Source: JACVRW01 sp035705985 (GTDB lineage Bacteria; Actinomycetota; Thermoleophilia; Solirubrobacterales; Thermoleophilaceae). Taken from it: 23,571 nucleotides of DNA. Under the pieces are notes generated by a model, which saw only the letters and a program-made list of their open reading frames with translations, did not search any database and was not told the origin of the DNA. Shown here piece after piece: positions 6,806 through 15,144 of this stretch (the stretch's first letter is position 1; every line of letters begins with the position of its first letter). The stretch is from NCBI GenBank assembly GCA_035705985.1, contig DASSVP010000142.1, positions 1-23,571 on the forward strand, read 5' to 3'. The translations under genes and the position numbers were made by a program.

Positions 6806-8172
6806 CGCACGGCATTGTCGCGCAGCCGCCGGGCGAGCTCGACCGCCTGGGCGCGGTCGGCCACCTCGCCGGCGTATACGGCCTCCTCGAGCGCGGCGAG
6901 GAGCCGCCCCAGCTCCGGGCCGGGCTCGACCCCGAGCTCCGCGGCCAGCTCGTCGCCGCGTAGGGGCAGTCGCGGCGGCCCGTGGCGTCGCCATTCGAGC
7001 GCGGCGGGCATGAGCTCGCGCGCCAGCTCGAGGTGCGCGTCGATCGCGCGCTCGGCGTTCTTGCCGCGCGTCGCCAGCCTGTCCGCGCAGGACAGCAGCG
7101 TCACCTCCACCTCCACGGGTGAGGTGCGTTTGAGATAGCGGTACACGGCTCGGCGGTCGAGCGGGCCTTCGTGCACGAGGAAGCCGAGCACCAGGTGATG
7201 GCGTGTGATCCCCTCGAGGAAGCGGCTCAGGCGCTCGCTCGTGCGGAGCCGCCTGCACACCGCGCGGACCATCTCCTCGCCGAGGCGGTCGTGCCCCATG
7301 AACGTCACGCGCCCGTCCTCGCGCACGTCGTGCGTGGCGGGCTTGCCGATGTCGTGGAGGAGGGCGCCGAAGCGCAGCGCCTCGCCGCGCGTGAGCTCGT
7401 CGGCGAGCGGCCTCTCGAGCACCTCTCGCAGCTCGCCGGTGGCCTCGCGCTCCAGTTCGATCAGACGCTCGAACACCTCGAGCGTGTGCCCGTAGACGTC
7501 CTTGTGGTGGTAGTGGCTCTGGTCGATGTCGTGGAGGTCGGCGAGCTCAGGAAGGACCGCCCCGAGCAGGCCCAGGCGGTCCGCGAGCGCGAGCCCCGCC
7601 ACCGCCCCGGGCGCCATCACCAGCCGGCGCAGCTCGGCGAAGATCCGCTCGCCAGACGCGGCGGGAACGCGCGGCGCGGCGGCCGCCGTGAGCCGCTCCG
7701 TCTCCTCGTCGGGCTCGAAGCCGAGCTCGGCGGCAAAGCGCGCCAGGCGCAGCGGGCGCAAGGGGTCGCTCTCGTACGCCTCCGGGCCGAGCACGCGGAG
7801 CGTGCGCGAGTCGAGGTCCGCGCGCCCGCCGAGCGGGTCGATCAGCGCTCCGGACCCGCGCGTGGCGGCCGCCGCGCCGCCCTCCCCCGCGGCGCGCGCC
7901 ATCGCGTTCACCGTGAAGTCGCGCTTTCGCAGGTCCTCCTCGATCGTCGCGCCCTGAAGCGGCGCGAAGTCGTACACGCGGCCGCCGCGCCGGTCGACGA
8001 CGCGCCACGCTCCGAACGCCTCGGAGAGCCGGAAGACGGGCCCGCGCAGCTCGGCGGCCAGCTCGCGGGCGGCCCGCTCGGGATCACCCTCAACGACGAT
8101 GTCGATGTCCGTGACCTCGCGGCCGAGGAGCTCGTCGCGGAGCGCGCCGCCGACGATCCACGAGCCGCTCAT
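6802..8172 (-). CDS. cca: CCA tRNA nucleotidyltransferase / poly(A) polymerase family with HD domain
   Basis: This 456-residue class II nucleotidyltransferase most likely adds or repairs the CCA end of tRNA. The head domain has GGALRD (8-13) and the metal-binding Asp22-x-Asp24 in TDIDIVVEGDP, then RDFTVNAMA and the conserved LRPLRLARFAAELGFE. An HD phosphohydrolase domain follows (ALLHDIGKPATHD), as in many bacterial CCA enzymes. The start is ATG 8172, overlapping the alr stop by 4 bases (ATGA). The in-frame region up to 9255 is a shadow of alr. Class II enzymes can be CCA-adding, A-adding or CC-adding; a single complete copy with HD suggests CCA-adding, but other copies could exist outside the window. 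Confidence 0.9.
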   Translation of the reverse strand: MSGSWIVGGALRDELLGREVTDIDIVVEGDPERAARELAAELRGPVFRLSEAFGAWRVVDRRGGRVYDFAPLQGATIEEDLRKRDFTVNAMARAAGEGGAAAATRGSGALIDPLGGRADLDSRTLRVLGPEAYESDPLRPLRLARFAAELGFEPDEETERLTAAAAPRVPAASGERIFAELRRLVMAPGAVAGLALADRLGLLGAVLPELADLHDIDQSHYHHKDVYGHTLEVFERLIELEREATGELREVLERPLADELTRGEALRFGALLHDIGKPATHDVREDGRVTFMGHDRLGEEMVRAVCRRLRTSERLSRFLEGITRHHLVLGFLVHEGPLDRRAVYRYLKRTSPVEVEVTLLSCADRLATRGKNAERAIDAHLELARELMPAALEWRRHGPPRLPLRGDELAAELGVEPGPELGRLLAALEEAVYAGEVADRAQAVELARRLRDNAVR

Positions 8173-9206
8173 CGCACGTGTTCGCGCGGCACCCGCGGCA
8201 ACAGCCCCGTGGTGACCTCGTAGTTGATGGTGCCGAGTCGCCGCGCGACCTCCTCGGAAAGGATCCGCTCCCCGCCCTGGCTGCCGATCAGCACGACCTC
8301 GTCGCCCACCTGGACGTCGCTGTCGAGCCCGAGCGCCACGCCGACGTTGTCCATGCTCACGGCGCCGACGCCGGGGTGGCGCCGCCCGTTGATCAGCACG
8401 TCGAAGTCGTTCGTGAGTCCGCGGCGCCAGCCGTCGCCGTACCCGACGGGGACGGTGGCGACCCAGGTAGGCTGCTCCGCGCGCCAGACCTGGCCGTATC
8501 CCACTCCCTCGCCCGGCTCGATGCGCCTGACCGACGCGACCCACGACAGCAGTGAGAGGGCGGGCTCCAGGTCGCGCGCAGCGGGGTCGTCCTGGAACGG
8601 GTCCAGCCCGTAGACCGCCACCCCGCAGCGCACCATGTCGAAGTGGGCTTTCGGGTCCCGCAGGGCGGCCGCGCTGTTCGCGGCGTGCACGAGCACGTCG
8701 TCGCGGCCGACTTCGCCGACGAAGGCGGTGAAGGCCTCGAGCTGCGCGGGGAAGTGGTCGTCGCCCCACTCGTCGGCGGTCGCGAAGTGCGTCATCAGGC
8801 CCACGGCGTTCGGGCGGGCGGCGAGCCGCAGCGCGTGCTCGCGGTCCTTCGTGCCGAGACGCCCCATGCCGGTGTCGAGCTTGACGTGGATGCGCGGGGC
8901 GGCATCGGCGACCTCGTCGCTCCAAGCCACGATGTCCGCGTCGGCTTCGATCGCGGTGCGCAGCTCGCCGCTCGTAAGGGCGCCCATCACGAGCAGGCGG
9001 GCGTCGATGCCGAGCGCCCGCAGCTCCGCCGCCTCGGCCGCCGTGGCCACCGCCAGCCACTCCGCGCCACCGGACAGCGCCGCCTCCGCGACAGGACCCG
9101 CACCGTGGCCATACGCATTCGCCTTGACGACCGCACAGAGCGGCTTCGGAAGCCGCGCGCAATTGCGCTCGATCGCGCCGAGATCTATGCGAGCAACCGC
9201 GCGCAT
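8169..9206 (-). CDS. alr: alanine racemase
   Basis: This PLP enzyme interconverts L- and D-alanine, supplying D-alanine for peptidoglycan. Lys28 in AVVKANAYGHG is the PLP lysine and Tyr237 in GEGVGYGQVW is the opposite catalytic base. VHAANSAA, PVGYGDGW and the closing NYEVTTGLLPRVPR are all family blocks. At 345 residues it is slightly shorter than the common 360-380. The start ATG 9206 has no strong ribosome binding site. It heads an alr-cca-corA-HIT-crotonase run, 114 bases after the nnr stop, so it may be transcribed separately from the rplM operon or by read-through. Confidence 0.96.
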   Translation of the reverse strand: MRAVARIDLGAIERNCARLPKPLCAVVKANAYGHGAGPVAEAALSGGAEWLAVATAAEAAELRALGIDARLLVMGALTSGELRTAIEADADIVAWSDEVADAAPRIHVKLDTGMGRLGTKDREHALRLAARPNAVGLMTHFATADEWGDDHFPAQLEAFTAFVGEVGRDDVLVHAANSAAALRDPKAHFDMVRCGVAVYGLDPFQDDPAARDLEPALSLLSWVASVRRIEPGEGVGYGQVWRAEQPTWVATVPVGYGDGWRRGLTNDFDVLINGRRHPGVGAVSMDNVGVALGLDSDVQVGDEVVLIGSQGGERILSEEVARRLGTINYEVTTGLLPRVPREHVR

Positions 9207-9221
9207 CAGCGATAAGAGTGG

Positions 9222-9237
9222 CGCTTTCGGTAAAGCG
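9222..9237. repeat. short hairpin in the nnr-alr gap
   Basis: CGCTTT (9222-9227) and AAAGCG (9232-9237) form a perfect 6-base stem with a 4-base loop, 15 bases upstream of the alr start. There is no U-run, so it is not a standard terminator. It could affect alr translation. The rest of the 9207-9320 gap shows nothing else I can name. Confidence 0.3.
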
Positions 9238-9320
9238 TCCCGGCTGGGGCTCCATATAGAAGCCCTAGGTAGGACGCTTGGGACGAAAGTGGGCTCTTCA
9301 TCGCTGTCGTCGCGCGCCCG

Positions 9321-10772
9321 TCACCGGAGCGTCAGCCCCTGGGGCAGCGTCTCTATGACATCGCCGGCCATCACGTGGTCCGGGCCCAGCCGCTCGGCCG
9401 CGGCGGCCTCGGCCGCGCGCGCGTGCGCGAGCACGCCGAGCGCCGCCGCCTCGAGGGCGTCCATCCGCTTCGCCAGCAGCGCCCCGATCAGGCCGGACAG
9501 CACGTCGCCGGTCCCCGCTGTCGCGAGCGCAGGCGAGCCGCCCGGGCTGATCGCGAGCGGGCCGCCGGGGCGCGCCACGATCGTGTCGTCGCCCTTCAGC
9601 ACCACCACCGCGCCGCTTTGCTCGGCGGCCTCGCGGGCGTAGCGCACGCGGTGCGCCGCGATCTCCTCGGGCTCCTCGCCGAGCAGCCGCCCCAGCTCGG
9701 CCTCGTGCGGCGTGAGCACCGTGGGCGCGTCGCGCTCCCGGAACAGCTCGAGGCGCCCCGCATGGGCATTGAGCCCGTCTGCATCCACCAGCAGAGGCAC
9801 CTCCACCGCGACCGCCACCCCGCGCGCGAACTCATGCGCGCCCTCGGCGCGCCCGAGCCCGGGCCCGAGCACCACCGCGCCCGCCCGCTCCGCCATCTCC
9901 TCCACGTCGGCGACCCCGGCCGGCGTATGGAAGCCGTCGTCGTCGGGAAGCCCGCGACTCATCTGCTCAAGCAACCGGAGGTCCACCGCCGGCTGCACCG
10001 GCCCCGGCACGGCCACCTGGACGTATCCGGCTCCCGCACGTGAAGCAGACCTGGCGGCCATGGTCGGTGCCCCGGTGAGACCCATGGAGCCGCCCACCAC
10101 GACGACCACGCCGGACTCGAACTTCGATCCGCTGCGCGACCGGTGGGGGTACAGCTCGAGCACCCGCTCCGAGATCAGTCCGGCCTCCACCGGGGCCGGG
10201 AAGCCGCGCGGGATCCCGATCTCGACCTCCTCGACGCGCCCGGCGTAGCCCTTCCCCGGCTCCACATAGAGCCCGACCTTCGGCGCATGGAACGTCGCCG
10301 TTGCATCCGCGCGCACGGCGTCGCCCTCGACTTCGCCGGTCGACGCATTGACACCCGACGGGACGTCGCACGCCACCACGGGCGCGCCCTGGCGATTGAT
10401 CGCCCAGATCGCCGATGCGACCGGCTCGCGCGGCACCCCCTCAAAGCCCGTCCCGAGAAGGCAATCGAGTACTACGCCGGAGCCTTCGAGGACCGAGGGA
10501 TCGAATGCCTCCGTGCCATCGATCAGGTCGACCTCGAAGCCATCTTCGCGAAGGAGCCTGGCGGCAACGAGGCCATCGCCCCCGTTATTGCCCTTGCCCA
10601 CCACCACGCGCACCGGCGAGTCGTAGGCTGCAGCGACCCGCGCCAGGCCGAGGGCGGCGCGCGCCATCAGGTCGTCCTGCGGCACGTCCATCTCCTCGAT
10701 GGCCCAGGCATCGGCCGCGCGCATCTCGGCGGCCTCGTAGAGCGGGTCGAGCCAGGAGGGAAGCGCCGTCAC
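9321..10772 (-). CDS. nnr: bifunctional NAD(P)H-hydrate repair enzyme (epimerase + dehydratase)
   Basis: This 483-residue fusion repairs hydrated NADH and NADPH. The N-terminal YjeF_N/epimerase domain (about 1-210) interconverts R and S forms and shows VVVGKGNNGGDG (57-67). The C-terminal ribokinase-like dehydratase domain (about 215-483) removes water using ADP or ATP and shows LTPHEAELGRLLG and AGTGDVLSG (419-427), with Asp423 the catalytic acid. Both domains look complete. The start is GTG 10772, overlapping the acpS stop as GTGA. The acpS-nnr pairing is common in bacteria, and here it closes the rplM-to-nnr run. Confidence 0.95.
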   Translation of the reverse strand: MTALPSWLDPLYEAAEMRAADAWAIEEMDVPQDDLMARAALGLARVAAAYDSPVRVVVGKGNNGGDGLVAARLLREDGFEVDLIDGTEAFDPSVLEGSGVVLDCLLGTGFEGVPREPVASAIWAINRQGAPVVACDVPSGVNASTGEVEGDAVRADATATFHAPKVGLYVEPGKGYAGRVEEVEIGIPRGFPAPVEAGLISERVLELYPHRSRSGSKFESGVVVVVGGSMGLTGAPTMAARSASRAGAGYVQVAVPGPVQPAVDLRLLEQMSRGLPDDDGFHTPAGVADVEEMAERAGAVVLGPGLGRAEGAHEFARGVAVAVEVPLLVDADGLNAHAGRLELFRERDAPTVLTPHEAELGRLLGEEPEEIAAHRVRYAREAAEQSGAVVVLKGDDTIVARPGGPLAISPGGSPALATAGTGDVLSGLIGALLAKRMDALEAAALGVLAHARAAEAAAAERLGPDHVMAGDVIETLPQGLTLR

Positions 10773-11125
10773 CGCAGGATCGCGACGGCGCCCGCCACGT
10801 CGTTGGTGTGCGTAAGCGAGATCGCGATCGTGCCGCCCAGCTCCGCGGCGCGCTCGGCCACGGTCCCGCTGAGCCTCACCTCGGGCGCCGCGCCGGTCGC
10901 GATCACCTCGACGTCGCGGAAGCTCCAGCCGGTGAGCCCGAGCGCCTTCGCCACAGCCTCCTTGGCGCAGAAGCGCGCGGCCAAATGCATCGCCGGCCGA
11001 GCGCGGCCGGCCGCGTACTCGCGCTCGGCGTCGGTGAACACGCGATCCGCAAGCCGCGGCCGCCGCACGAGCGCCCGCTCGAAGCGGCCGACGTCGAGTA
11101 GGTCGATGCCGACGCCGCCGCTCAC
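10769..11125 (-). CDS. acpS: holo-[acyl-carrier-protein] synthase
   Basis: This enzyme transfers 4'-phosphopantetheine from CoA to a serine of acyl carrier protein, activating fatty-acid synthesis. The 118-residue length is canonical. Asp8 in GVGIDLLDVGRF and Glu56 in FCAKEAVAKAL are the Mg2+ ligands, and ISLTHTNDVAGAVAIL is the conserved C-terminal strand. I place the start at GTG 11125, 8 bases after the glmS stop. The protein then starts two residues before the usual GVGID block, whereas upstream codons come from glmS in another frame. It overlaps nnr by 4 bases. Confidence 0.95.
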   Translation of the reverse strand: MSGGVGIDLLDVGRFERALVRRPRLADRVFTDAEREYAAGRARPAMHLAARFCAKEAVAKALGLTGWSFRDVEVIATGAAPEVRLSGTVAERAAELGGTIAISLTHTNDVAGAVAILR

Positions 11126-11133
11126 GGAGGCAC

Positions 11134-12966
11134 CTACTCGACTGTGACGGTCTTGGCCAGGTTGCGCGGCTGGTCCACGTTGAGGCCGCGCGCGCGCGCG
11201 ATGTAGTACGCCATCAGCTGGAGCGGAATGACCGCCAGGAGCGGCTGGAGCATCCAGTCGGTCCGCGGCACCTCCACGACCTCCTCTGCGTACTCGGCCA
11301 CCTGGCCGCTGCCCTGGGTGGCCACCGCGATCACATGCGCCCCGCGCGCCCTCACCTCGGCAAGGTTCGAGAGCACCTTGTCGAGCACCGGCGAGTCGGT
11401 GGCCACGCACACCACGGGTGTGCGCTCGTCGAGCAGCGCGATCGGCCCGTGCTTCATCTCGCCGGCCGCGTACGCGTCGGTCGGGATGTACGAGACCTCC
11501 TTCAGCTTCAGCGCGCCCTCGAGGCAGATCGCCAGGCCCACGTGGCGGCCTAGGTAGAGGAAGAAGCCCGCGTCCTTCCAGTGGTCCGCGATCGCGTGGA
11601 TGTGCTCGTCCACGCCGTCGACGAGCGTGGCGATCGCGTGCGGCATCGCCCGCAGGTCGTCGCACAGCGCGCGCACCACCGGCTGCTCGAGCGTGCCGTG
11701 CGCCTGGGCGAGCTTGAGGGCGAACAGGTACATCGCCGCCACCTGTGCCACGAACGTCTTGGTCGCCGCCACGCCGATCTCGAGCCCCGCGCGCGTGAAC
11801 AGCACGCCGTCGGAGTCGCGCGTGGCCTGGCTGCCCTGGATGTTGGTGATCGCGAGGACCTTCGCCCCGCGCTCGCGCGCGAGCCGCATGGCCGCCAGCG
11901 TGTCGGCGGTCTCGCCCGACTGCGAGATGCCGATGACGAGGTCGCGCTCGCTGAGAACGGGGTTGCGGTAGCGGAACTCGGAGGCGATGTCCATCTCCAC
12001 GGGACGCCGCGCCCACCACTCGATCGCGTACCGGCCCACCAGCCCGGCGTGGTACGAGGTGCCGCACGCCACGATCACCACGCGGCGCACGTCCTTCAGG
12101 AACTCGTCGGAGATCCCGATGTCCTCGAGCTCCACGCCCGCCTCGCCCAGCCGGCCCGCGAGCGTCTCGGCCACCGCGTCGGCCTGCTCGTGGATCTCCT
12201 TCAGCATGAAGGTCTCGTAGCCGCCCTTCTCGGCCTGCTCGTCGTCCCAGTCGACGCGGTCCACGTCGCGCTCGATCGGCGACCCGTCGGGCGCGATGAA
12301 GCGCGAGCCCTCGGGCGTGACCGCCACGATCTCGCCGTCGTGCACGAGCTGCACGTCGCGCGTCTCGGACATGAACGCTGGGATCGCGGAGGCGATGAAG
12401 CTCTCGCCCTCACCGAGCCCGACGACGAGCGGGCACTCCTTGCGGGCGCCCACGAGCACGTCCGGCTCGTCGGCGGACATCGCGACGAAGGCGTAGTGAC
12501 CGCGCAGGTCGTTGTAGGCGAGCCGGACCGCCTCGACGAGGTCCCCCTCGAAGTGGAGGGCGATCAGGTGGGCCACCACCTCGGCGTCGGTCTCCGAGGT
12601 GAACTCCGCGCCCTTGGCCTTCAGCCGGTCGCGCAGCTCTGTCCAGTTCTCGACGATCCCGTTGAGGACGATGTGGAAGCGCTCCGACGTGTCCCAGTGC
12701 GGGTGCGCGTTCGCCTCGGTCACGCGCCCATGCGTGGCCCAGCGTGTGTGGCCGATGCCCGTGGACCCCTTCAGGTGCCCGTTCGACTCGGCGACCGCGT
12801 TGCGCAGGTTCTCGAGGTTGCCCACGGCGTGGACGCTGCCGATCGACCCGTTCGTGACGAGCGAGAGCCCCGCGGAGTCGTAGCCCCGGTATTCGAGCCT
12901 CTGAAGGCCCTGAAGCAGCAGGTCGCGGCACTCGCGCGCCCCAACGTATCCGATGATCCCGCACAT
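11134..12966 (-). CDS. glmS: glutamine-fructose-6-phosphate aminotransferase (isomerising)
   Basis: GlmS makes glucosamine-6-phosphate from fructose-6-phosphate and glutamine, the first step to UDP-GlcNAc. The 610-residue length is standard. Cys2 (MCGIIGYVG) is the N-terminal glutaminase nucleophile, with GHTRWATHG and the HPH region following. Two SIS sugar-isomerase domains follow (CGTSYHAGL and ISQSGETADT in the first). The enzyme ends with the diagnostic DQPRNLAKTVTVE. It starts at ATG 12966, 7 bases after the glmM stop, so the two sequential pathway enzymes are co-expressed. There is no sign of a glmS ribozyme in this gap, which is too short for one. Confidence 0.97.
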   Translation of the reverse strand: MCGIIGYVGARECRDLLLQGLQRLEYRGYDSAGLSLVTNGSIGSVHAVGNLENLRNAVAESNGHLKGSTGIGHTRWATHGRVTEANAHPHWDTSERFHIVLNGIVENWTELRDRLKAKGAEFTSETDAEVVAHLIALHFEGDLVEAVRLAYNDLRGHYAFVAMSADEPDVLVGARKECPLVVGLGEGESFIASAIPAFMSETRDVQLVHDGEIVAVTPEGSRFIAPDGSPIERDVDRVDWDDEQAEKGGYETFMLKEIHEQADAVAETLAGRLGEAGVELEDIGISDEFLKDVRRVVIVACGTSYHAGLVGRYAIEWWARRPVEMDIASEFRYRNPVLSERDLVIGISQSGETADTLAAMRLARERGAKVLAITNIQGSQATRDSDGVLFTRAGLEIGVAATKTFVAQVAAMYLFALKLAQAHGTLEQPVVRALCDDLRAMPHAIATLVDGVDEHIHAIADHWKDAGFFLYLGRHVGLAICLEGALKLKEVSYIPTDAYAAGEMKHGPIALLDERTPVVCVATDSPVLDKVLSNLAEVRARGAHVIAVATQGSGQVAEYAEEVVEVPRTDWMLQPLLAVIPLQLMAYYIARARGLNVDQPRNLAKTVTVE

Positions 12967-12973
12967 GACTGGA

Positions 12974-14269
12974 TCAGCCTAGCTCTGTCTCGACCAGATT
13001 CGCCAAGCGCCCGGCTATCTCCTCGCACTCGGCCTCGCCCGGCGCCTCCACCATCACCCTGACCAGTGGCTCGGTCCCGGACGGGCGCACCAGGACCCGT
13101 CCGCGGCCCTCGAGCACCTCGGACTCGCGGGCGACCGCCGCCCACACGGCTTCGGCGCCGTCGAGCGCCGCGCGGTCGCGCACGCGCACGTTCACGAGCC
13201 GCTGCGGCAGCTTCTCCATCGCGTGGCGCTCGGTGAGGTCGGCGCCGGCGAGCGCCTCCAGCGCGAGCAGCGCCGCCGCGATGCCGTCGCCGGACGGCAC
13301 GAAGCCTGTGTCGATGATGTGGCCGGACTGTTCGCCGCCGAGCGCCCAGCCGCGGCGCAGCAGCTCCGCGAGCACGTGGCGGTCGCCGACGTTCGTGGTT
13401 GCCACCTCGATTCCGGCGTCCGCCATCGCGCGGTGGAAGCCGTAGTTCGTCATGACGGTCACGGCCACGCCGTCGCCGGCGAGCCGGCCCGACCCGCGCA
13501 GGTGGAGCGCGGCGAGCGCCATGAGCTCGTCGCCGTCGACGACCGTGCCGTTGCGGTCGAGCGCCAGCACGCGGTCGCCGTCGCCGTCGAACGCGAACGC
13601 CACGTCGTGGCCGTCGAGCCGCGCGGCGAGTTCCTCGATGTGCGTGGAGCCCACGCCCCGATTGATGTTGCGACCGTCGGGCTCGGCCGCGATCGCGTCG
13701 ACGTCCGCGCCGAGCCGCCTGAAGATCTCCGGCGCCACGCGGTAGGTCGCGCCGTTGGCGCAGTCGAGCAGCACGCGGACGCCGCCGAGGTCGAGGCCGT
13801 CGAAGCGGAGCTGAAGCTCGCGCAGGTAGTCGCCGGCCGCGCCGTGCAGCTCGCGCAGGCGCCCGATGCGGTCGCTCGGCTCGTCGAGCAGCCGCTCCAT
13901 CTCGGCCTCCTGCTCGTCGCCGACCTTCATCCCCTCAGGACCGAAGAACTTGATGCCGTTGTCCTCGTACGGGTTGTGGGAGGCCGAGACGACGGCCGCC
14001 AGGTCGAACGAGTAGCGGCGCACGAGCACGGATGCCCCGGGCGTGGGCAGGACGCCGCCGAGAAGCGCGTGGCCGCCGCCCGCCGCGATCCCGGCGGCGA
14101 GCGCCGCCTCGAGCATCTCGCCGGACTCGCGCGTGTCGCGCACGATGAGGATCTGCGGGTGCTCGGCCGGGGACGTGAGCGCGGCCGCCCGTCCCAGCTT
14201 CAGGGCGAGTTCGGCACTGAGGAACTCACCCGCAACACCGCGGACCCCGTCGGTCCCGAACAGCGCCAT
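12974..14269 (-). CDS. glmM: phosphoglucosamine mutase
   Basis: GlmM converts glucosamine-6-phosphate to glucosamine-1-phosphate, between GlmS and GlmU on the way to UDP-GlcNAc. The 431-residue protein has the phosphoserine loop SASHNP (Ser97), the metal loop DGDGDR (228-233), the sugar-binding loop GGEQSGH (311-317) and the phosphate-binding RPSGTEPLVRVM near the C terminus. The opening MALFGTDGVRG is the exact family start, so I use ATG 14269 and reject the longer open frame reaching 15154, which runs antisense-like through rpsI. It is 8 bases after the rpsI stop. The rplM-rpsI-glmM order is common in actinobacteria and firmicutes. Confidence 0.97.
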   Translation of the reverse strand: MALFGTDGVRGVAGEFLSAELALKLGRAAALTSPAEHPQILIVRDTRESGEMLEAALAAGIAAGGGHALLGGVLPTPGASVLVRRYSFDLAAVVSASHNPYEDNGIKFFGPEGMKVGDEQEAEMERLLDEPSDRIGRLRELHGAAGDYLRELQLRFDGLDLGGVRVLLDCANGATYRVAPEIFRRLGADVDAIAAEPDGRNINRGVGSTHIEELAARLDGHDVAFAFDGDGDRVLALDRNGTVVDGDELMALAALHLRGSGRLAGDGVAVTVMTNYGFHRAMADAGIEVATTNVGDRHVLAELLRRGWALGGEQSGHIIDTGFVPSGDGIAAALLALEALAGADLTERHAMEKLPQRLVNVRVRDRAALDGAEAVWAAVARESEVLEGRGRVLVRPSGTEPLVRVMVEAPGEAECEEIAGRLANLVETELG

Positions 14270-14277
14270 GTGGCTTT

Positions 14278-15144
14278 CTAGCGCTTCGAGAACTGCGGCC
14301 GCTTGCGGGCCTTCTTGAGCCCGGCCTTCTTGCGCTCCTTCTCGCGCGGGTCGCGCGTGAGGTAGCCGCGGCGCTTGAGCTCGGTACGCAGGGCGGGGTC
14401 GGCCTCCACGAGCGCGCGGGCGATGCCGTGGCGCAGGGCGTTCGCCTGTGCCGAGACGCCGCCGCCGTGGATCCGGGCGATCACGTCCATCCGCGTGTGG
14501 TAGCCGGCCGCCTCGAGCGGCTGGCTGGCCATGCGCTGGAGGCGGACGCGCGGGAAGTACTCGTCGAGATGGCGGCCGTTGACCGTGTAGGAGCCCTCGC
14601 CCGGCTTCAGGATCACGCGTGCGATTGCGCTCTTGCGCTTGCCCGTCGCGTTGTAGCGGGCGTCCGCGGCCAGCTCCAGCGGGGTGTGCGCCACCGGGGC
14701 GGGCTCTCCCGAGTCCTCGCCGGCGTCGGCGCCCTCCGGTCCCTCGGCGTCGGAGTCGGCGTACTGGTCGTACTCCCCGTACTCGCCCTCGGCGCGCTGC
14801 TCCTCGAGCACGAGGTCGGGCTCGAGGTGCGCGCCCGGGATGACCTCCGGCTCCTTGTCGCCCTGCTTGGCCCGCTTGCGCTCGCGGGGGCGCTCCTCGG
14901 CCGGAGCGGCGTCCTCCGCGGTCTCCGCCTGGTCGAGCTCCTCCAGGCCCTCGATCTCGGGGCCGGGCGCCTCGGCATCCGGTGCGACGTCCTCTCCCGG
15001 CTCGGGGCCGGTCTCCGACGGAGTGCCCTCGCCCGGCTCGCCGGGAGCGCCCTCCTCCGGAGCGCCCTCGCCCGGAGCGCCCTCGTTGGGGGGCAGCTCC
15101 TCCTCCGGGGTCTCGCCCTCGGGCTGCTGGGGCTCTTCCGTCAT
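14278..15144 (-). CDS. rpsI: 30S ribosomal protein S9 with a long acidic N-terminal extension
   Basis: S9 binds 16S rRNA in the 30S head, and its basic tail reaches the P-site tRNA. The canonical domain is residues 164-288, from YNATGKRKSAIARV through ARIHGGGVSAQANALRHGIARAL to the essential tail ending KARKRPQFSKR. Residues 1-163 are extra: rich in Glu, Pro, Gly and Ala, strongly acidic, with a GAPGE-type repeat near residues 22-37. Actinobacterial S9 often has a short acidic leader, but this one is longer than the domain itself. The start at ATG 15144 is supported by GGAGGT 9 bases upstream (minus strand, 15159-15154) and by overlap with the rplM stop (TGATG). An internal GTG just before the domain is possible but has less support. 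Confidence 0.93.
   Translation of the reverse strand: MTEEPQQPEGETPEEELPPNEGAPGEGAPEEGAPGEPGEGTPSETGPEPGEDVAPDAEAPGPEIEGLEELDQAETAEDAAPAEERPRERKRAKQGDKEPEVIPGAHLEPDLVLEEQRAEGEYGEYDQYADSDAEGPEGADAGEDSGEPAPVAHTPLELAADARYNATGKRKSAIARVILKPGEGSYTVNGRHLDEYFPRVRLQRMASQPLEAAGYHTRMDVIARIHGGGVSAQANALRHGIARALVEADPALRTELKRRGYLTRDPREKERKKAGLKKARKRPQFSKR
15020..15084. repeat. 15-base tandem repeat inside the rpsI extension
   Basis: GGAGCGCCCTC occurs exactly at 15044-15054, 15059-15069 and 15074-15084, a strict 15-base period. A one-mismatch copy (GGAGTGCCCTC) lies at 15020-15030. It encodes the repeated Gly-Ala-Pro-Gly/Glu-Glu unit of the S9 extension. The period is a multiple of three, so gain or loss of a unit keeps the frame. 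Confidence 0.85.

Noticed and set aside
5960..7138. Plus-strand open frame of 392 codons opposite corA and cca
   Set aside because: Shadow of two recognised genes; no family motif.
5855..7258. A 467-residue reading of corA
   Set aside because: The N-terminal 151 residues are Arg/Ala/Pro filler from inside cca; the GTGA overlap at 6802-6805 gives a normal 316-residue CorA.
9222..9237. Rho-independent terminator between nnr and alr
   Set aside because: The stem is only 6 bases and no U-run follows, so I list it only as a hairpin.
9207..9320. tRNA gene or small RNA in the alr-nnr gap
   Set aside because: I could not fold a cloverleaf and saw no TTCGA-type loop; apart from one short hairpin nothing supports an RNA gene.
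12967..12973. glmS ribozyme
   Set aside because: The gap before glmS is only 7 bases and the upstream sequence is glmM coding.
11581..13062. Long plus-strand open frame of 493 codons
   Set aside because: It lies wholly antisense to glmS, has low-complexity Val/Arg/His/Glu composition, and no motifs. Long antisense frames are expected in DNA this GC-rich.
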